From the NCBI RefSeq assembly GCF_025917275.1, contig NZ_JAOSHO010000016.1, positions 1-33,909 of the forward strand: a stretch of 33,909 bases of DNA. The letters run 5' to 3'. Below are positions 1 to 8,534 of the stretch, one piece after another; the stretch's first letter is position 1, and each line of letters opens with the position of its first letter. The notes beneath the pieces were generated by a model. It ran no database searches, was not told the DNA's origin, and saw only the letters and a program-made list of their open reading frames with translations. The DNA is from Pseudomonas agronomica. Its GTDB lineage: Bacteria > Pseudomonadota > Gammaproteobacteria > Pseudomonadales > Pseudomonadaceae. Made by a program: the position numbers and the translations under genes.

Positions 1-3000
1 GCAGCGGCTGCGGGTGCCATCGACATCGAGGCCAAGAGCCTGGAGACCCGTGGCCAGGTGTATGCCGGTAGCCGGCTCGAAGTCAAAACCCAGGGTGACC
101 TGACCAGCCAGCAGAACCTGGTGGCGCGCGACAGCATTCACCTGGACAGCGGCGGCACGCTGACCAACAACGGCATTATCGAGGCCGGGGTCAACGCCGA
201 TAACAGCCGCAATACGGTGGGCGATGTCACGCTCACGGCAAGACAACTGAACAACGCCGGCAAAACCGTGATTGCCAGTCGCGACCTGAATGTCACGTCC
301 ACCGCTGCGCTGAATAACCAGGGCGGCACGCTCAGTGGGCAGGGCAAGACCACCGTCACCGGCAACGTTGTGGATAACCGCAATAAAGGCCGGATCCTGG
401 GTAACACGGAACTGCATCTGAGCGCCGATCAAGTCCTCAACAGCCAGGGCGGCCTGATCAATAGCCAGGGCCTGCTGACGGCCAGCCTGGGCCATTTGGA
501 AAACAATGCAGGTGAACTGTCGAGTCTGAACAGCGCGACCCTGGTCCTTGGCAGCCTGGACAACCTGACCGGCCTGGTCATGGCCGGCAAGAACCTCGAC
601 ATCACTAACACCGGCGCGATCAACAACCGGGGCGGCGAGCTATCCAGTCAAGGCGTCATGACCGTGCGCACCGCCAGCCTGGACAACAGCAACAAAGGCA
701 CCGTGGCCGCCAATGGCAAGTTGCTGGTCAGCGCCACCGGCGCGGTCAACAACGCCGAAAAAGGCCTGCTTGCTAGCCGTGCTGCTGAGGTCGAGTTCGA
801 TGCTGCCAGTCTGAATAACGCCAAGGGCACGCTGCAAGGCGAGGGCCTGGTTACCGTGGATGTATCCGGCGACATCGATAACCAGGGCGGCAGCATCATC
901 GCCAAGGACGACAAGCTGAGTGTCTTTGCCACCAACCTGGACAACCGTGGCGGCGTGCTGTCCAGCGTCAAGGCCGCGCTGGAAGCACGCACCACCGGCG
1001 TGCTGAAAAACGGCTACGACGTGAACCGCCAGGGCGGCACGATCCAGGCCCAAGGACTCAGCATCCAAGCCTTGGCTGGGCTGTTCAACGACGGCGGACG
1101 CATCGCTGCGCAAGCCGGCGATGTCGTGGTCACCAACGCAGCGGCGGATATCAACAATCGCAACGGCGGGATATACGCCACGGGCAAGGTCTTGGTCACT
1201 GGCCGGGACATGGACAACAGCGGCGGCGGGCAAGTCAGCGCCAGTCGCATCGACTTTGATCTTTCGGGGGCACTGAACAACAACGCCGGCATCATCGAAA
1301 GCCAGGACAGCCTGGATATCCTGGCCGCCAGCCTGAGCAACCAGAAAGGCCAACTGCGCACCCTGGGCCAGAACAGCACCACGGCATTCAAAATCGGGGG
1401 GCTGTTCGATAACAGCGACGGCACCCTCGAAACCGCCAGTAATGATGTGGGCTTCAACACCGGCAGCGTCCAGAACGTGGGTGGCAAGCTGCTGCACACC
1501 GGCCTGGGACTGTTTGGTATCAGCCAGGCCAACCTGGGCCAGGCGGGTGGGCAACTGGTGACCTACGGTAACCTGACGGTGACGGCTGACCGCTGGACCA
1601 ACAGCACCGCGATCCAGGCCGGCCATCTGGTGGTTCATGTCGATCAGCTGACCCAGACGGCCACCGGCCAGTTGCTCAGCGCCAATAGCATGGAAGGCCG
1701 CGGCAGCAACTGGCGGGTTGACGGCCTGATCGGCAGCGACGGAGCCATAGATCTGCAACTGACTGGCGCTTATACAGGCAATGGCCGCTTGAGCAGTCTC
1801 GGCACCTTGGGCCTCAAGGCGGCACTGATCAACCTGGAGCAAAACGGCAGTATCGCGGGCGGCGGCAACACAACCGTCGTGGTCGATGGCGTCCTCAACA
1901 GCTACGGTCGCCTGACCTCGGCGGCGGATATGAGCGTCACGGCCGCCACGCTCAACAACTACGGCACGCTGGGCAGTGCCGGCGCGCTCGGCGTATCCAC
2001 CGGCGACTTGCTCAACGAACGCGGATTGATCTTCAGCGGCGGCAATACCAGCCTGCGCGTCAACAGCCTGACCAACCGCTATGCCGACATCTACAGCCTG
2101 GGTGACCTGAGTATCGATCGCGACGGCCTCGGCACCCGTGCCAGCCGCATTCTCAACAGCTCCGGCACGCTGCAAAGCGACGGCAACATGCGCCTGGCGG
2201 CCAGCACGATCGACAACGTGCGCGAGATCTTGACCACCCACGATGCAGGCATCTACACCGCCTCGATCAGGGAAGTGGCCTGCATCCCAGGTGATTGCGA
2301 CGGCCCCAAGCAAAACCACGTCTGGCAGATCATCCAGCGCGACAAGTTCGAAGTCACCGCGGCCAGCGCCGCCTCCAGCATCACCACCGGTGGCAACCTG
2401 AATATCCAGGGCGACACCCTGACCAATCGGAGCAGCAGCATCGGCGTCGGCGGTGCATTGACCGCCAACCTCGTCAGCTTGAACAACATCGGCATCGAGA
2501 CCGGCGAGATCGAAACCTCGCGCACCTTCAGGTCCGAACGCACCCGCCACCCGAGTGGCTGGCGGGCCGCCGCGAATGACTTCACCAACAAATACTGGTT
2601 GCAGAGCCCGGGCTACAACGCCAACGACCTGGGTGGCCTTGAAGCAGCGATGAGCCGTTTCATCGGCATGACCCAGATTGAGTTCCTGCAGCTTCGCACC
2701 CAAACCAGTACTACCGATAACCAGACCTATGCGGCGATTATCCAGGCCGGTGGCGCCATCGACATTCCTACCCAGGGCGACCTCAACAGCGGCGTCGTGC
2801 GTGGCGGTTACAACTACGTCGGCGCCGGCCCGCGTACCGACACCCAGGCCGACAACGCCTTCTCGACCCGCATCAGCGTCAATCGGCAACTCCCGACGAG
2901 CCTGACCCAGCAACAGGTCGATCCACTGGCCCTGCCGGGCTTCGACTTGCCCACCGGGCAAAACGGCCTGTTCCGCATGAGCGGCGACGGCTCGACCACG

Positions 3001-6000
3001 CCAACCCAAGGCACGGGGCTGACGCAAGTGCGTGGCCTGCCGGACCGCTCGTTCCAGGCCAACCCGCAAAAATACCTGATCGAGACCAACCCGGCGCTGA
3101 CCGACATGCGCCGCTTCATGAGCTCGGATTACCTGCTGTCGAATCTGGGCTACGACCCGGACACCGCCGCCAAGCGTCTGGGCGATGGTTTCTACGAGCA
3201 ACGCCTGATCCAGCAAGCCGTGATCGCCCGAACCGGCCAGCGCTTCCTCGACGGCCAGACCTCCGACGACGGCATGTTCAAGTACCTGATGAACAACGCC
3301 ATCGCCAGCAAGGACGCTCTTGATCTGTCCCTGGGCGTGAGCCTGACCGCCGAACAGGTTGCGGCCCTGACCCATGACATCGTCTGGATGGAAACTCGGA
3401 CGGTGAATAACGAGCAGGTGCTGGTGCCGGTGCTTTATCTGGCTCAAGCCAACAACCGTCTGGCGCCGAATGGTGCGCTGATTCAGGGTTCAGACGTCAG
3501 CCTGATTGCGGGTAAGAACCTGAACAATGCGGGCACCTTGCGTGCGTCCAGCAACCTGAGGGCGACGGCGGGCGACAGCTTGGTCAACAGTGGGTTGATG
3601 GAAGCGGGGAACCGGCTTGAGGCGTTGGCGGGTAATGACCTTACTAACCGGGCTGGCGGCATTATTACAGGGCGGGACGTCAGTGTCGTTGCCCTCACCG
3701 GCGACGTGATCAACGAACGTACAGTTACTACTCACGAAAGCAGCAGCGGCTACCGCACCGAACGCACCGACTTCATCGACAGCGCCGCCCGCATCGAAGC
3801 GGGAAACAACCTGACCGTCAGTGCCGGGCGTGACATCAACAACGTCGGCGGTGTGCTGAAAAGCGGAGCCGACACCACGCTCAATGCCTCGCGCGATGTC
3901 AATCTCGTTGCCGCCGAACGTATCACCAGCGGCACTCGCGGTCGGCATCGTGACCAGGACATCAAACAATACGGCTCCAGCCTCGACAGCGGCCGCGACC
4001 TGAGCGCCAATGCCGGCCGCAACCTCACCGTCGTCGCCAGCCAGATCGATGCCAAGCGCGACGTCACCCTCGCCGCCAAAGAAAACCTGACCCTCGCCTC
4101 GGCAGCGAATGAGCAGCACTCCTACGACAAGTCCAAGAAGGTCACCAGCCAAGAGGATCATGTCACCCAAATGGCTTCGACGGTCAAGGCGGGGCGCAAC
4201 GTTGCCTTGAGCGCGGGGCAGGACCTGGCGCTGATTTCCAGCAAGGTGAACGCTGCAAACGAGGCCTATTTCGTGGCGGGTGGCAGGCTTGAGCTGCTGG
4301 CTGCGCAAAACAGCCACTATTCGCTGTACGACATGAAGAAGAAAGGGGGCTGGGGAAGCAAGAAGACTCAGCGGGATGAGGTGACCAAGGTTACGCATGT
4401 GGGCAGCCAGATCATCACGGGCGGTGACCTGGTATTGCTCAGCGGGAGCAACCAGCGTTATCAGGCGGCCAAGCTGAGCAGCGGCAATGACCTGACGTTA
4501 CAGAGCGGCGGTTCGATTACCTTCGAGGGTGTCAAGGATCTGAGCCAGGAAAGCCATACAAAGAGCGATTCAAGTCTGGCTTGGAACTCGATGAAGGGGA
4601 AAGGCCATACCGACGAAACCTTGATTCAGAGCCAATTGCAAGCTCAGGGGAACGTGGCCATCAAAGCGGCCGATGGCTTGAACATCGATATCAAGCATAT
4701 CAACGAGAAAACCGTCAGCCAGACCATCGATGTCATGGTCAAGGCTGACCCCAAGTTGGCGTGGCTCAAGGAGGCCGAGCAGCGAGGGGATGTGGATTGG
4801 CGGTTGATCAAGGAAACTCACGAGTCGTTTAAGTACAGCCACTCGAGCCTGGGGCAGGGCGCGATGTTGGCAATCATTATCATCGTTACCGTGCTGACGG
4901 CGGGTACTGCAACCGCCGCTACAGTCGGCGCCGGTGCTGGCAGCGCCGCTGCTGGGGCGGCAACTGCCGCAGGTGCTTCAGCTGCCACGGCTGCGACCGT
5001 AGGCGCTGCTGCATCGGCCGCCGCCACGGCGAGTTTTTCGGCAGCAGTTGCGCAAACGGCGGTCAGTACGATCAACAACAAGGGTGACCTGGGGGCGACC
5101 TTCAAGGACGTCTTTTCGTCAGATAACCTGAAAAACTACGTAATCGCCGGGATCACGGCCGGTTTTGCCAAGGGCGTCATCGACCCCGCACTCGGCGGCA
5201 ATACAGTGCCGTTCAACAACCTCACCAAGGGTTTTGATTTAAATACGCTTCAAGGAATGGGTGGTTTTGCGCTGCACGCCGGGGCTCAGGGTGTTGCGGG
5301 AGGCGTCATCAAAACCGCTATCAATGGAGGTAGCCTCGGTCAGAACCTCCGTGATGGGCTGGTTTATCAGGCAAGTACCGTCGCAGCGGCGACAACGTTC
5401 AATTTTGTCGGTGGTTATGCACAGGACCATTGGCAAACCGCGAAGAATGCAGGCGATACCACAGGCATGGCCATGTGGGCCGAAGGCGGCGTCGCTCGTA
5501 CTGCCATGCATGCATTGGCGGGAGGAGCGATTTCCAGCGCTACCGGCGGCGACTTCAAGACCGGGGCCATCGCGGCGGGTGCCAGCCAGGCCATGGCTGG
5601 AGAACTTAATGCCATTTTCGATACACAGCCTGATCTGCGACAAGCGGTTTCTCAGATCGTCGGTTTGACGGCAGCCGGTCTTGCTGGCGGCGATGTCGAG
5701 AAAGCCTCTTGGGTCGCATTGATGGCTGACGAATACAATCGCCAGCTTCACCAGAAAGAGACCGTTGCACTTGAGAAACTACAAAAGGAAACACCTGAAA
5801 AATCTTATGAACTGAAAGCGGCTGCGTGTGCTCTGGTTCATTGCTCCGCCTCGGTTCCGGTGGACGATCCAAACTACCAGGCGGTCAAAGCGCTTGAGGC
5901 GGATGGCAAGGGATTCTCAGGTGCTCAAAGCGCGCTGATTGCGACCGGTGCCTATGACGAATATTCGAAATGGGACCAAGCCAACGATGACTTACTGCTA

Positions 6001-6807
6001 AACGACAAGGAGCTCAGACAGTCGTCCCAGGCAAGCCGCGCGGTACTCGGCGCGATAGGGGCAGCGGCAGGGTTCGGCGGCGCGATCCTCTCAACGCCCG
6101 CTTGTATCACCGGAGCCGGTTGCGCTATACCTGCATTCTCCGGTCTGGGCGGCGCCGCGTCGTTTGTCGACGGGTGGCAGGCCACCGGGCAGTTGTTCGC
6201 TCCTTACGATTACACGCAAGGAAGCAAGGTACTCGCATCGTTCGACAGCGCGACTTATCCTGGCGACGTAAACCCCCTCCGCGACTATGGAACCGAGGCC
6301 GCTAAGGCGGCGATGGAAATCGCGCTGCTCAAGGGGGCTGGGAAGTACCTTGATGGGAGTGGGGCGTCGGTACTGGTTTCGGGGGTAAAAGGGGGAGGAG
6401 TAAAAGGGACAGGAGTTCTAAGTGAAGTACCTCAGATCACCCTCAATCGCCAGAATGGAACTGCTTTTGAACGACAAGTCGTTGATGCATTCGAACATGT
6501 GGGTGGGGTGAAAAATACAATTCCAGTAACTGTTCAGCTCCCTAATGGTGCACAAGTAACAACGATTCCTGACTTGTGGGGCAGAAACGTAGGCGGTTTG
6601 TTAGAGGTTAAAAATGTACAAAATCTTTCAATGTCTAACCAGCTGCGGGCACAGGTTAAAGTTGCAAGCGATACGGGGCAGCCTTTAAATCTTGTAGTGA
6701 GTCCTAGAACAAGCAATGTCTCCGCGGAGCTCATGCGACAGGTGAGAAGCACCGGCGGAGATGTTTTTAGATATGATCCCGCTACGGGCGATTTGACGAG
6801 GTTCTAG
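1..6807 (+). CDS. cdiA: CdiA/FhaB-type contact-dependent inhibition exoprotein, 3' part (5' end outside the window)
   Basis: The frame is open from base 1, so the first in-window ATG (58) is internal and 2268 residues of a larger protein are visible. About 1600 residues are filamentous-haemagglutinin beta-helix repeats, with recurring LNN/LDN..GG..S motifs and N-G-rich turns. Around 4860-5600 there is a hydrophobic Ala/Gly-rich stretch followed by a DUF637-like pre-toxin region. A VENN-like pre-toxin segment (AGGDVEKASWVAL) follows near 5690. The last ~125 residues form a nuclease toxin domain, annotated separately. Known family role: TpsA exoprotein, exported by an outer-membrane TpsB (CdiB) partner, presenting a toxin to neighbouring cells. 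Signal peptide, TPS domain and cdiB would lie upstream, outside the window. The 3' tip is visibly more AT-rich than the repeat body, as expected for an exchangeable toxin tip. The immunity gene starts 6 bp after the stop. Confidence 0.93.
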   Translation, partial: AAAAGAIDIEAKSLETRGQVYAGSRLEVKTQGDLTSQQNLVARDSIHLDSGGTLTNNGIIEAGVNADNSRNTVGDVTLTARQLNNAGKTVIASRDLNVTSTAALNNQGGTLSGQGKTTVTGNVVDNRNKGRILGNTELHLSADQVLNSQGGLINSQGLLTASLGHLENNAGELSSLNSATLVLGSLDNLTGLVMAGKNLDITNTGAINNRGGELSSQGVMTVRTASLDNSNKGTVAANGKLLVSATGAVNNAEKGLLASRAAEVEFDAASLNNAKGTLQGEGLVTVDVSGDIDNQGGSIIAKDDKLSVFATNLDNRGGVLSSVKAALEARTTGVLKNGYDVNRQGGTIQAQGLSIQALAGLFNDGGRIAAQAGDVVVTNAAADINNRNGGIYATGKVLVTGRDMDNSGGGQVSASRIDFDLSGALNNNAGIIESQDSLDILAASLSNQKGQLRTLGQNSTTAFKIGGLFDNSDGTLETASNDVGFNTGSVQNVGGKLLHTGLGLFGISQANLGQAGGQLVTYGNLTVTADRWTNSTAIQAGHLVVHVDQLTQTATGQLLSANSMEGRGSNWRVDGLIGSDGAIDLQLTGAYTGNGRLSSLGTLGLKAALINLEQNGSIAGGGNTTVVVDGVLNSYGRLTSAADMSVTAATLNNYGTLGSAGALGVSTGDLLNERGLIFSGGNTSLRVNSLTNRYADIYSLGDLSIDRDGLGTRASRILNSSGTLQSDGNMRLAASTIDNVREILTTHDAGIYTASIREVACIPGDCDGPKQNHVWQIIQRDKFEVTAASAASSITTGGNLNIQGDTLTNRSSSIGVGGALTANLVSLNNIGIETGEIETSRTFRSERTRHPSGWRAAANDFTNKYWLQSPGYNANDLGGLEAAMSRFIGMTQIEFLQLRTQTSTTDNQTYAAIIQAGGAIDIPTQGDLNSGVVRGGYNYVGAGPRTDTQADNAFSTRISVNRQLPTSLTQQQVDPLALPGFDLPTGQNGLFRMSGDGSTTPTQGTGLTQVRGLPDRSFQANPQKYLIETNPALTDMRRFMSSDYLLSNLGYDPDTAAKRLGDGFYEQRLIQQAVIARTGQRFLDGQTSDDGMFKYLMNNAIASKDALDLSLGVSLTAEQVAALTHDIVWMETRTVNNEQVLVPVLYLAQANNRLAPNGALIQGSDVSLIAGKNLNNAGTLRASSNLRATAGDSLVNSGLMEAGNRLEALAGNDLTNRAGGIITGRDVSVVALTGDVINERTVTTHESSSGYRTERTDFIDSAARIEAGNNLTVSAGRDINNVGGVLKSGADTTLNASRDVNLVAAERITSGTRGRHRDQDIKQYGSSLDSGRDLSANAGRNLTVVASQIDAKRDVTLAAKENLTLASAANEQHSYDKSKKVTSQEDHVTQMASTVKAGRNVALSAGQDLALISSKVNAANEAYFVAGGRLELLAAQNSHYSLYDMKKKGGWGSKKTQRDEVTKVTHVGSQIITGGDLVLLSGSNQRYQAAKLSSGNDLTLQSGGSITFEGVKDLSQESHTKSDSSLAWNSMKGKGHTDETLIQSQLQAQGNVAIKAADGLNIDIKHINEKTVSQTIDVMVKADPKLAWLKEAEQRGDVDWRLIKETHESFKYSHSSLGQGAMLAIIIIVTVLTAGTATAATVGAGAGSAAAGAATAAGASAATAATVGAAASAAATASFSAAVAQTAVSTINNKGDLGATFKDVFSSDNLKNYVIAGITAGFAKGVIDPALGGNTVPFNNLTKGFDLNTLQGMGGFALHAGAQGVAGGVIKTAINGGSLGQNLRDGLVYQASTVAAATTFNFVGGYAQDHWQTAKNAGDTTGMAMWAEGGVARTAMHALAGGAISSATGGDFKTGAIAAGASQAMAGELNAIFDTQPDLRQAVSQIVGLTAAGLAGGDVEKASWVALMADEYNRQLHQKETVALEKLQKETPEKSYELKAAACALVHCSASVPVDDPNYQAVKALEADGKGFSGAQSALIATGAYDEYSKWDQANDDLLLNDKELRQSSQASRAVLGAIGAAAGFGGAILSTPACITGAGCAIPAFSGLGGAASFVDGWQATGQLFAPYDYTQGSKVLASFDSATYPGDVNPLRDYGTEAAKAAMEIALLKGAGKYLDGSGASVLVSGVKGGGVKGTGVLSEVPQITLNRQNGTAFERQVVDAFEHVGGVKNTIPVTVQLPNGAQVTTIPDLWGRNVGGLLEVKNVQNLSMSNQLRAQVKVASDTGQPLNLVVSPRTSNVSAELMRQVRSTGGDVFRYDPATGDLTRF
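6436..6804 (+). other. C-terminal toxin domain, restriction-endonuclease fold (Tox-REase-7-like)
   Basis: The exoprotein ends in a compact domain with the spaced acidic/ExK pattern of REase-fold nucleases. These are Glu at 6469 (FERQV), Asp at 6571 (TIPDLW), and Glu 6604 / Lys 6610 within LLEVKNVQ. The order IPD...EVKN...QLR matches my memory of the polymorphic-toxin family Tox-REase-7 (PF15649). The expected activity is metal-dependent DNA cleavage in the target cell. All visible catalytic positions are intact, so the toxin is probably active. The family assignment is from motif recognition only. Confidence 0.75.
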
Positions 6808-6813
6808 TAATAG

Positions 6814-7548
6814 ATGAAGCCATATATACAGATTGCGATTAGAACAAGGGCTGAGACGGTTGGATGGGATGTGGGTGAGAAATTTATTGATTCACTGAGC
6901 CTGGGTGGAGGCTTGCTTGCTCCAGAGCAAGTATCGCATAACGCGGATGAGTTCACAGAGCCCTTCATGGGGAAGGCTGCGAGTGAGAGTGTCTGGGCAT
7001 CGAAGGCATCGATAAGAGTCAATGGAACGTTGTCAGAGTTCTACCAAGATTTCGCTTGGCGAAGAAAAAGAACAATAAAGCACTCTGGCAGTGTTGTGCA
7101 TACGACGCGGAATGCTAGAGGGCAGCTTGTACCAGGCGCGATCAGCTTCCGTTCGGCATGTAGCGACAAGGTTGATTGGTGCTCGCTCTTCAAAGCGTGG
7201 TGCGAGGTCTTTCCGCCTCAGCTTGGGATGCTTCACCATTTTAGTGATCCTGAACTTGGCTCTAATGAAAAAAATAATAGCTTTCAGATCGGATCATTTA
7301 ACTCGGCGTTGAAGCCAGATGTTCCAAACATTGGTTGGGCGATGTTCTTCGGAGATGAGTTTGCTGGGGACGTGGATGCTGAGCGAATCGTAGCGTCAGG
7401 TTTTCCACTTGAAAAGTTAAGTAATGGGTATTTGCTGAGGGTTACTAATGAGCTTCAGGATGTGGTAAGTGATTTCCCCTTGTTTTCGAAGCGTCGCGCT
7501 GAGCTTAAGAAACTATTCAAGGACGATTTTTTCTTAATCAAAGATTAG
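6814..7548 (+). CDS. cdiI: Cognate immunity protein of the CdiA toxin (CdiI-like)
   Basis: This 244-residue soluble protein has no signal peptide or membrane segment. It starts 6 bp after the exoprotein stop codon, the usual position for the immunity gene of a polymorphic toxin. No strong ribosome binding site precedes the ATG, so translation may depend on termination at the upstream stop. Base composition is AT-richer than the exoprotein body and similar to the toxin tip, consistent with the two moving together. The sequence is distantly reminiscent of the Imm52 family, which is known beside REase-type toxins, but I cannot assign the family with confidence. Function as immunity is inferred from position. 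Confidence 0.7.
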   Translation: MKPYIQIAIRTRAETVGWDVGEKFIDSLSLGGGLLAPEQVSHNADEFTEPFMGKAASESVWASKASIRVNGTLSEFYQDFAWRRKRTIKHSGSVVHTTRNARGQLVPGAISFRSACSDKVDWCSLFKAWCEVFPPQLGMLHHFSDPELGSNEKNNSFQIGSFNSALKPDVPNIGWAMFFGDEFAGDVDAERIVASGFPLEKLSNGYLLRVTNELQDVVSDFPLFSKRRAELKKLFKDDFFLIKD

Positions 7549-7650
7549 ACTTCGGTTTCTCCATTCTCATGTTGGATAAACACGTTAAAGGTCTGGTTGA
7601 TTGACGTGCAAATAATTAAGCGGCGAAAGATTTGAATAGGACTTGAAGAC

Positions 7651-7725
7651 AAAAGGGGGCGGATTTATTTAAGGCGCGGAGAGCAGATGTCCATGCTTTA
7701 GTGTTAAATAAAACTGTCCCATTTT
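7651..7725. repeat. Palindromic mini-element E1
   Basis: This 75-bp imperfect inverted repeat has a left end AAAAGGGGGCGGATTTATTT and a right end reading AAATAAAACTGTCCCATTTT. Its interior resembles E2 (7881-7957): both contain an AAGGCG..GAGAG..GATGTC segment. No coding capacity. It ends 5 bp before the duplicated exoprotein junction at 7731. Confidence 0.75.
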
Positions 7726-7730
7726 CTATT

Positions 7731-7878
7731 GATGGGAGTGGGGCGTTGGTACTGATTTCGGGGGTAAAAAGCAACAGGTCCGATTGTACCTGACGTAATG
7801 GGTCCCACTTATCGAGAACTTCAGGGGTTACACAAAGGATTTCAAGCGCATCACACCTTGCCTCGATATTCTGGCTAG
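7731..7878 (+). pseudogene. Orphan CdiA toxin-tip remnant with a copy of the pre-toxin junction
   Basis: Bases 7731-7769 repeat 6352-6390 of the exoprotein gene with two mismatches in 39, encoding the same DGSGA.VL.SGVK junction. One extra A in the following A-run (7766-7770) shifts the frame. In the shifted frame the sequence reads ATGPIVPDVMGPTYRELQ and continues to QAHHTLPRY, with His-His at 7849-7854, then stops at 7876-7878. Such an AHH core is typical of HNH-type nuclease toxins. This is the standard layout of an orphan cdiA-CT: junction sequence plus an alternative toxin with no start codon of its own. Frameshift and truncation make it non-functional as it stands. The toxin family is uncertain. 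Confidence 0.7.
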
Positions 7879-7880
7879 GG

Positions 7881-7957
7881 AAAAGGGGACAGATTTATTT
7901 AAAAGGCGAGAGTGGATGTCATCGCTCTGGCGGTTAAATAAATCTGTCCCCTTTTTT
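7881..7957. mobile_element. Palindromic mini-element E2 flanked by a CTAGGG direct repeat
   Basis: This 77-bp element has nearly perfect ends: AAAAGGGGACAGATTTATTT on the left and AAATAAATCTGTCCCCTTTT on the right. It is flanked by CTAGGG at 7875-7880 and again at 7958-7963, which looks like a 6-bp target-site duplication. It encodes nothing and must be moved in trans, MITE- or REP-like. It lies between two toxin remnants. Confidence 0.7.
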
Positions 7958-8199
7958 CTAGGGCTGATCTTGCCCTGTCATTTGGCGCTGGTTTTGTTAA
8001 GGTTCCGCTAAAAATGGGCGTGCTGGATGGGCTAAACAAGAATGATTCAATGTTCGGGGTTACGGTTAGAGGGTTTGACAATAATAAAATTATCCTTGGT
8101 AGGCCAACGCCTTATGGTACCGCTATGGGGTTGTATTTTCAGTCGGTGGGATTGAAAGGCTATAGTGTTTATAACGAGGCCGCGAATGAGAATAAATAG
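7958..8199 (+). pseudogene. Remnant of a second toxin C-terminus
   Basis: The frame is open right after mini-element E2 and reads about 80 residues (ARADLALSFGAG to VYNEAANENK) before a TAG at 8197-8199. It has no credible ribosome binding site. The ATG at 8014 is in mid-sequence. The downstream membrane-protein gene overlaps its last 14 bases, the arrangement of toxin followed by immunity. I do not recognise the toxin family. It could be the tail of the toxin that starts at 7731 only if further indels occurred, because the frames do not join directly across E2. Confidence 0.5.
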
Positions 8200-8428
8200 A
8201 TTTGTTAGTGCGGTGGTGCTAGCTGTTGCATTGTTGGCCGTCGTGTGGGGGGTAAGTACATTTCTTGCGATGATGGTTGCGGTTTTAGTCGCGCTGTTGT
8301 TTCAGACTGATTCAAATTGGATTTTTCTTTGGGTCGGGTTCCCCTTGTCATGGGTCTTTGCATTGTATTGGATTGTTACTCGCTGGAACTACGTTAAGTC
8401 TTTTATATCCGGGCGGGGCGGGTGGTAG
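8186..8428 (+). CDS. Small membrane protein, probable orphan immunity protein
   Basis: The chosen start is ATG 8186, preceded by GAGG at 8175-8178. The GTG at 8165 adds a short polar leader without a site. The 80-residue product (MRINRF... to ...SGRGGW) is almost entirely hydrophobic, with two or three membrane segments (about residues 7-38 and 45-63) and a short basic tail. It overlaps the toxin remnant ending at 8199. Small inner-membrane immunity proteins are known for toxins that act at or cross the inner membrane. The role is inferred from position and topology. The gene itself is intact. Confidence 0.55.
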   Translation: MRINRFVSAVVLAVALLAVVWGVSTFLAMMVAVLVALLFQTDSNWIFLWVGFPLSWVFALYWIVTRWNYVKSFISGRGGW

Positions 8429-8439
8429 CGTGAGAGAAG

Positions 8440-8493
8440 AAGGGGGGCAGATTTATTTGTGTACTCAGTTCTCAAATAAAACTGTCCCTTTTT
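8440..8493. repeat. Palindromic mini-element E3 (short subtype)
   Basis: A left arm AAGGGGGGCAGATTTATTT and a right arm AAATAAAACTGTCCCTTTTT enclose a short GTACTCAGTTCT core. The same core type occurs in E4. About 54 bp. Confidence 0.7.
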
Positions 8494-8534
8494 CTTAAAA
8501 TTTCACCTGCCAAAAACTTGAATGGGGTTCTTCC

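Noticed and set aside
640..3447. A 935-codon open frame on the minus strand, antisense to cdiA
   Set aside because: It is a shadow of the GC-rich, repeat-coded cdiA frame: Val/Ala/Gly/Gln-rich, no start site, no domain.
7651..8493. CRISPR-like array
   Set aside because: The repeated units are inverted-repeat mini-elements with irregular spacing and differing cores, not direct repeats with uniform spacers.
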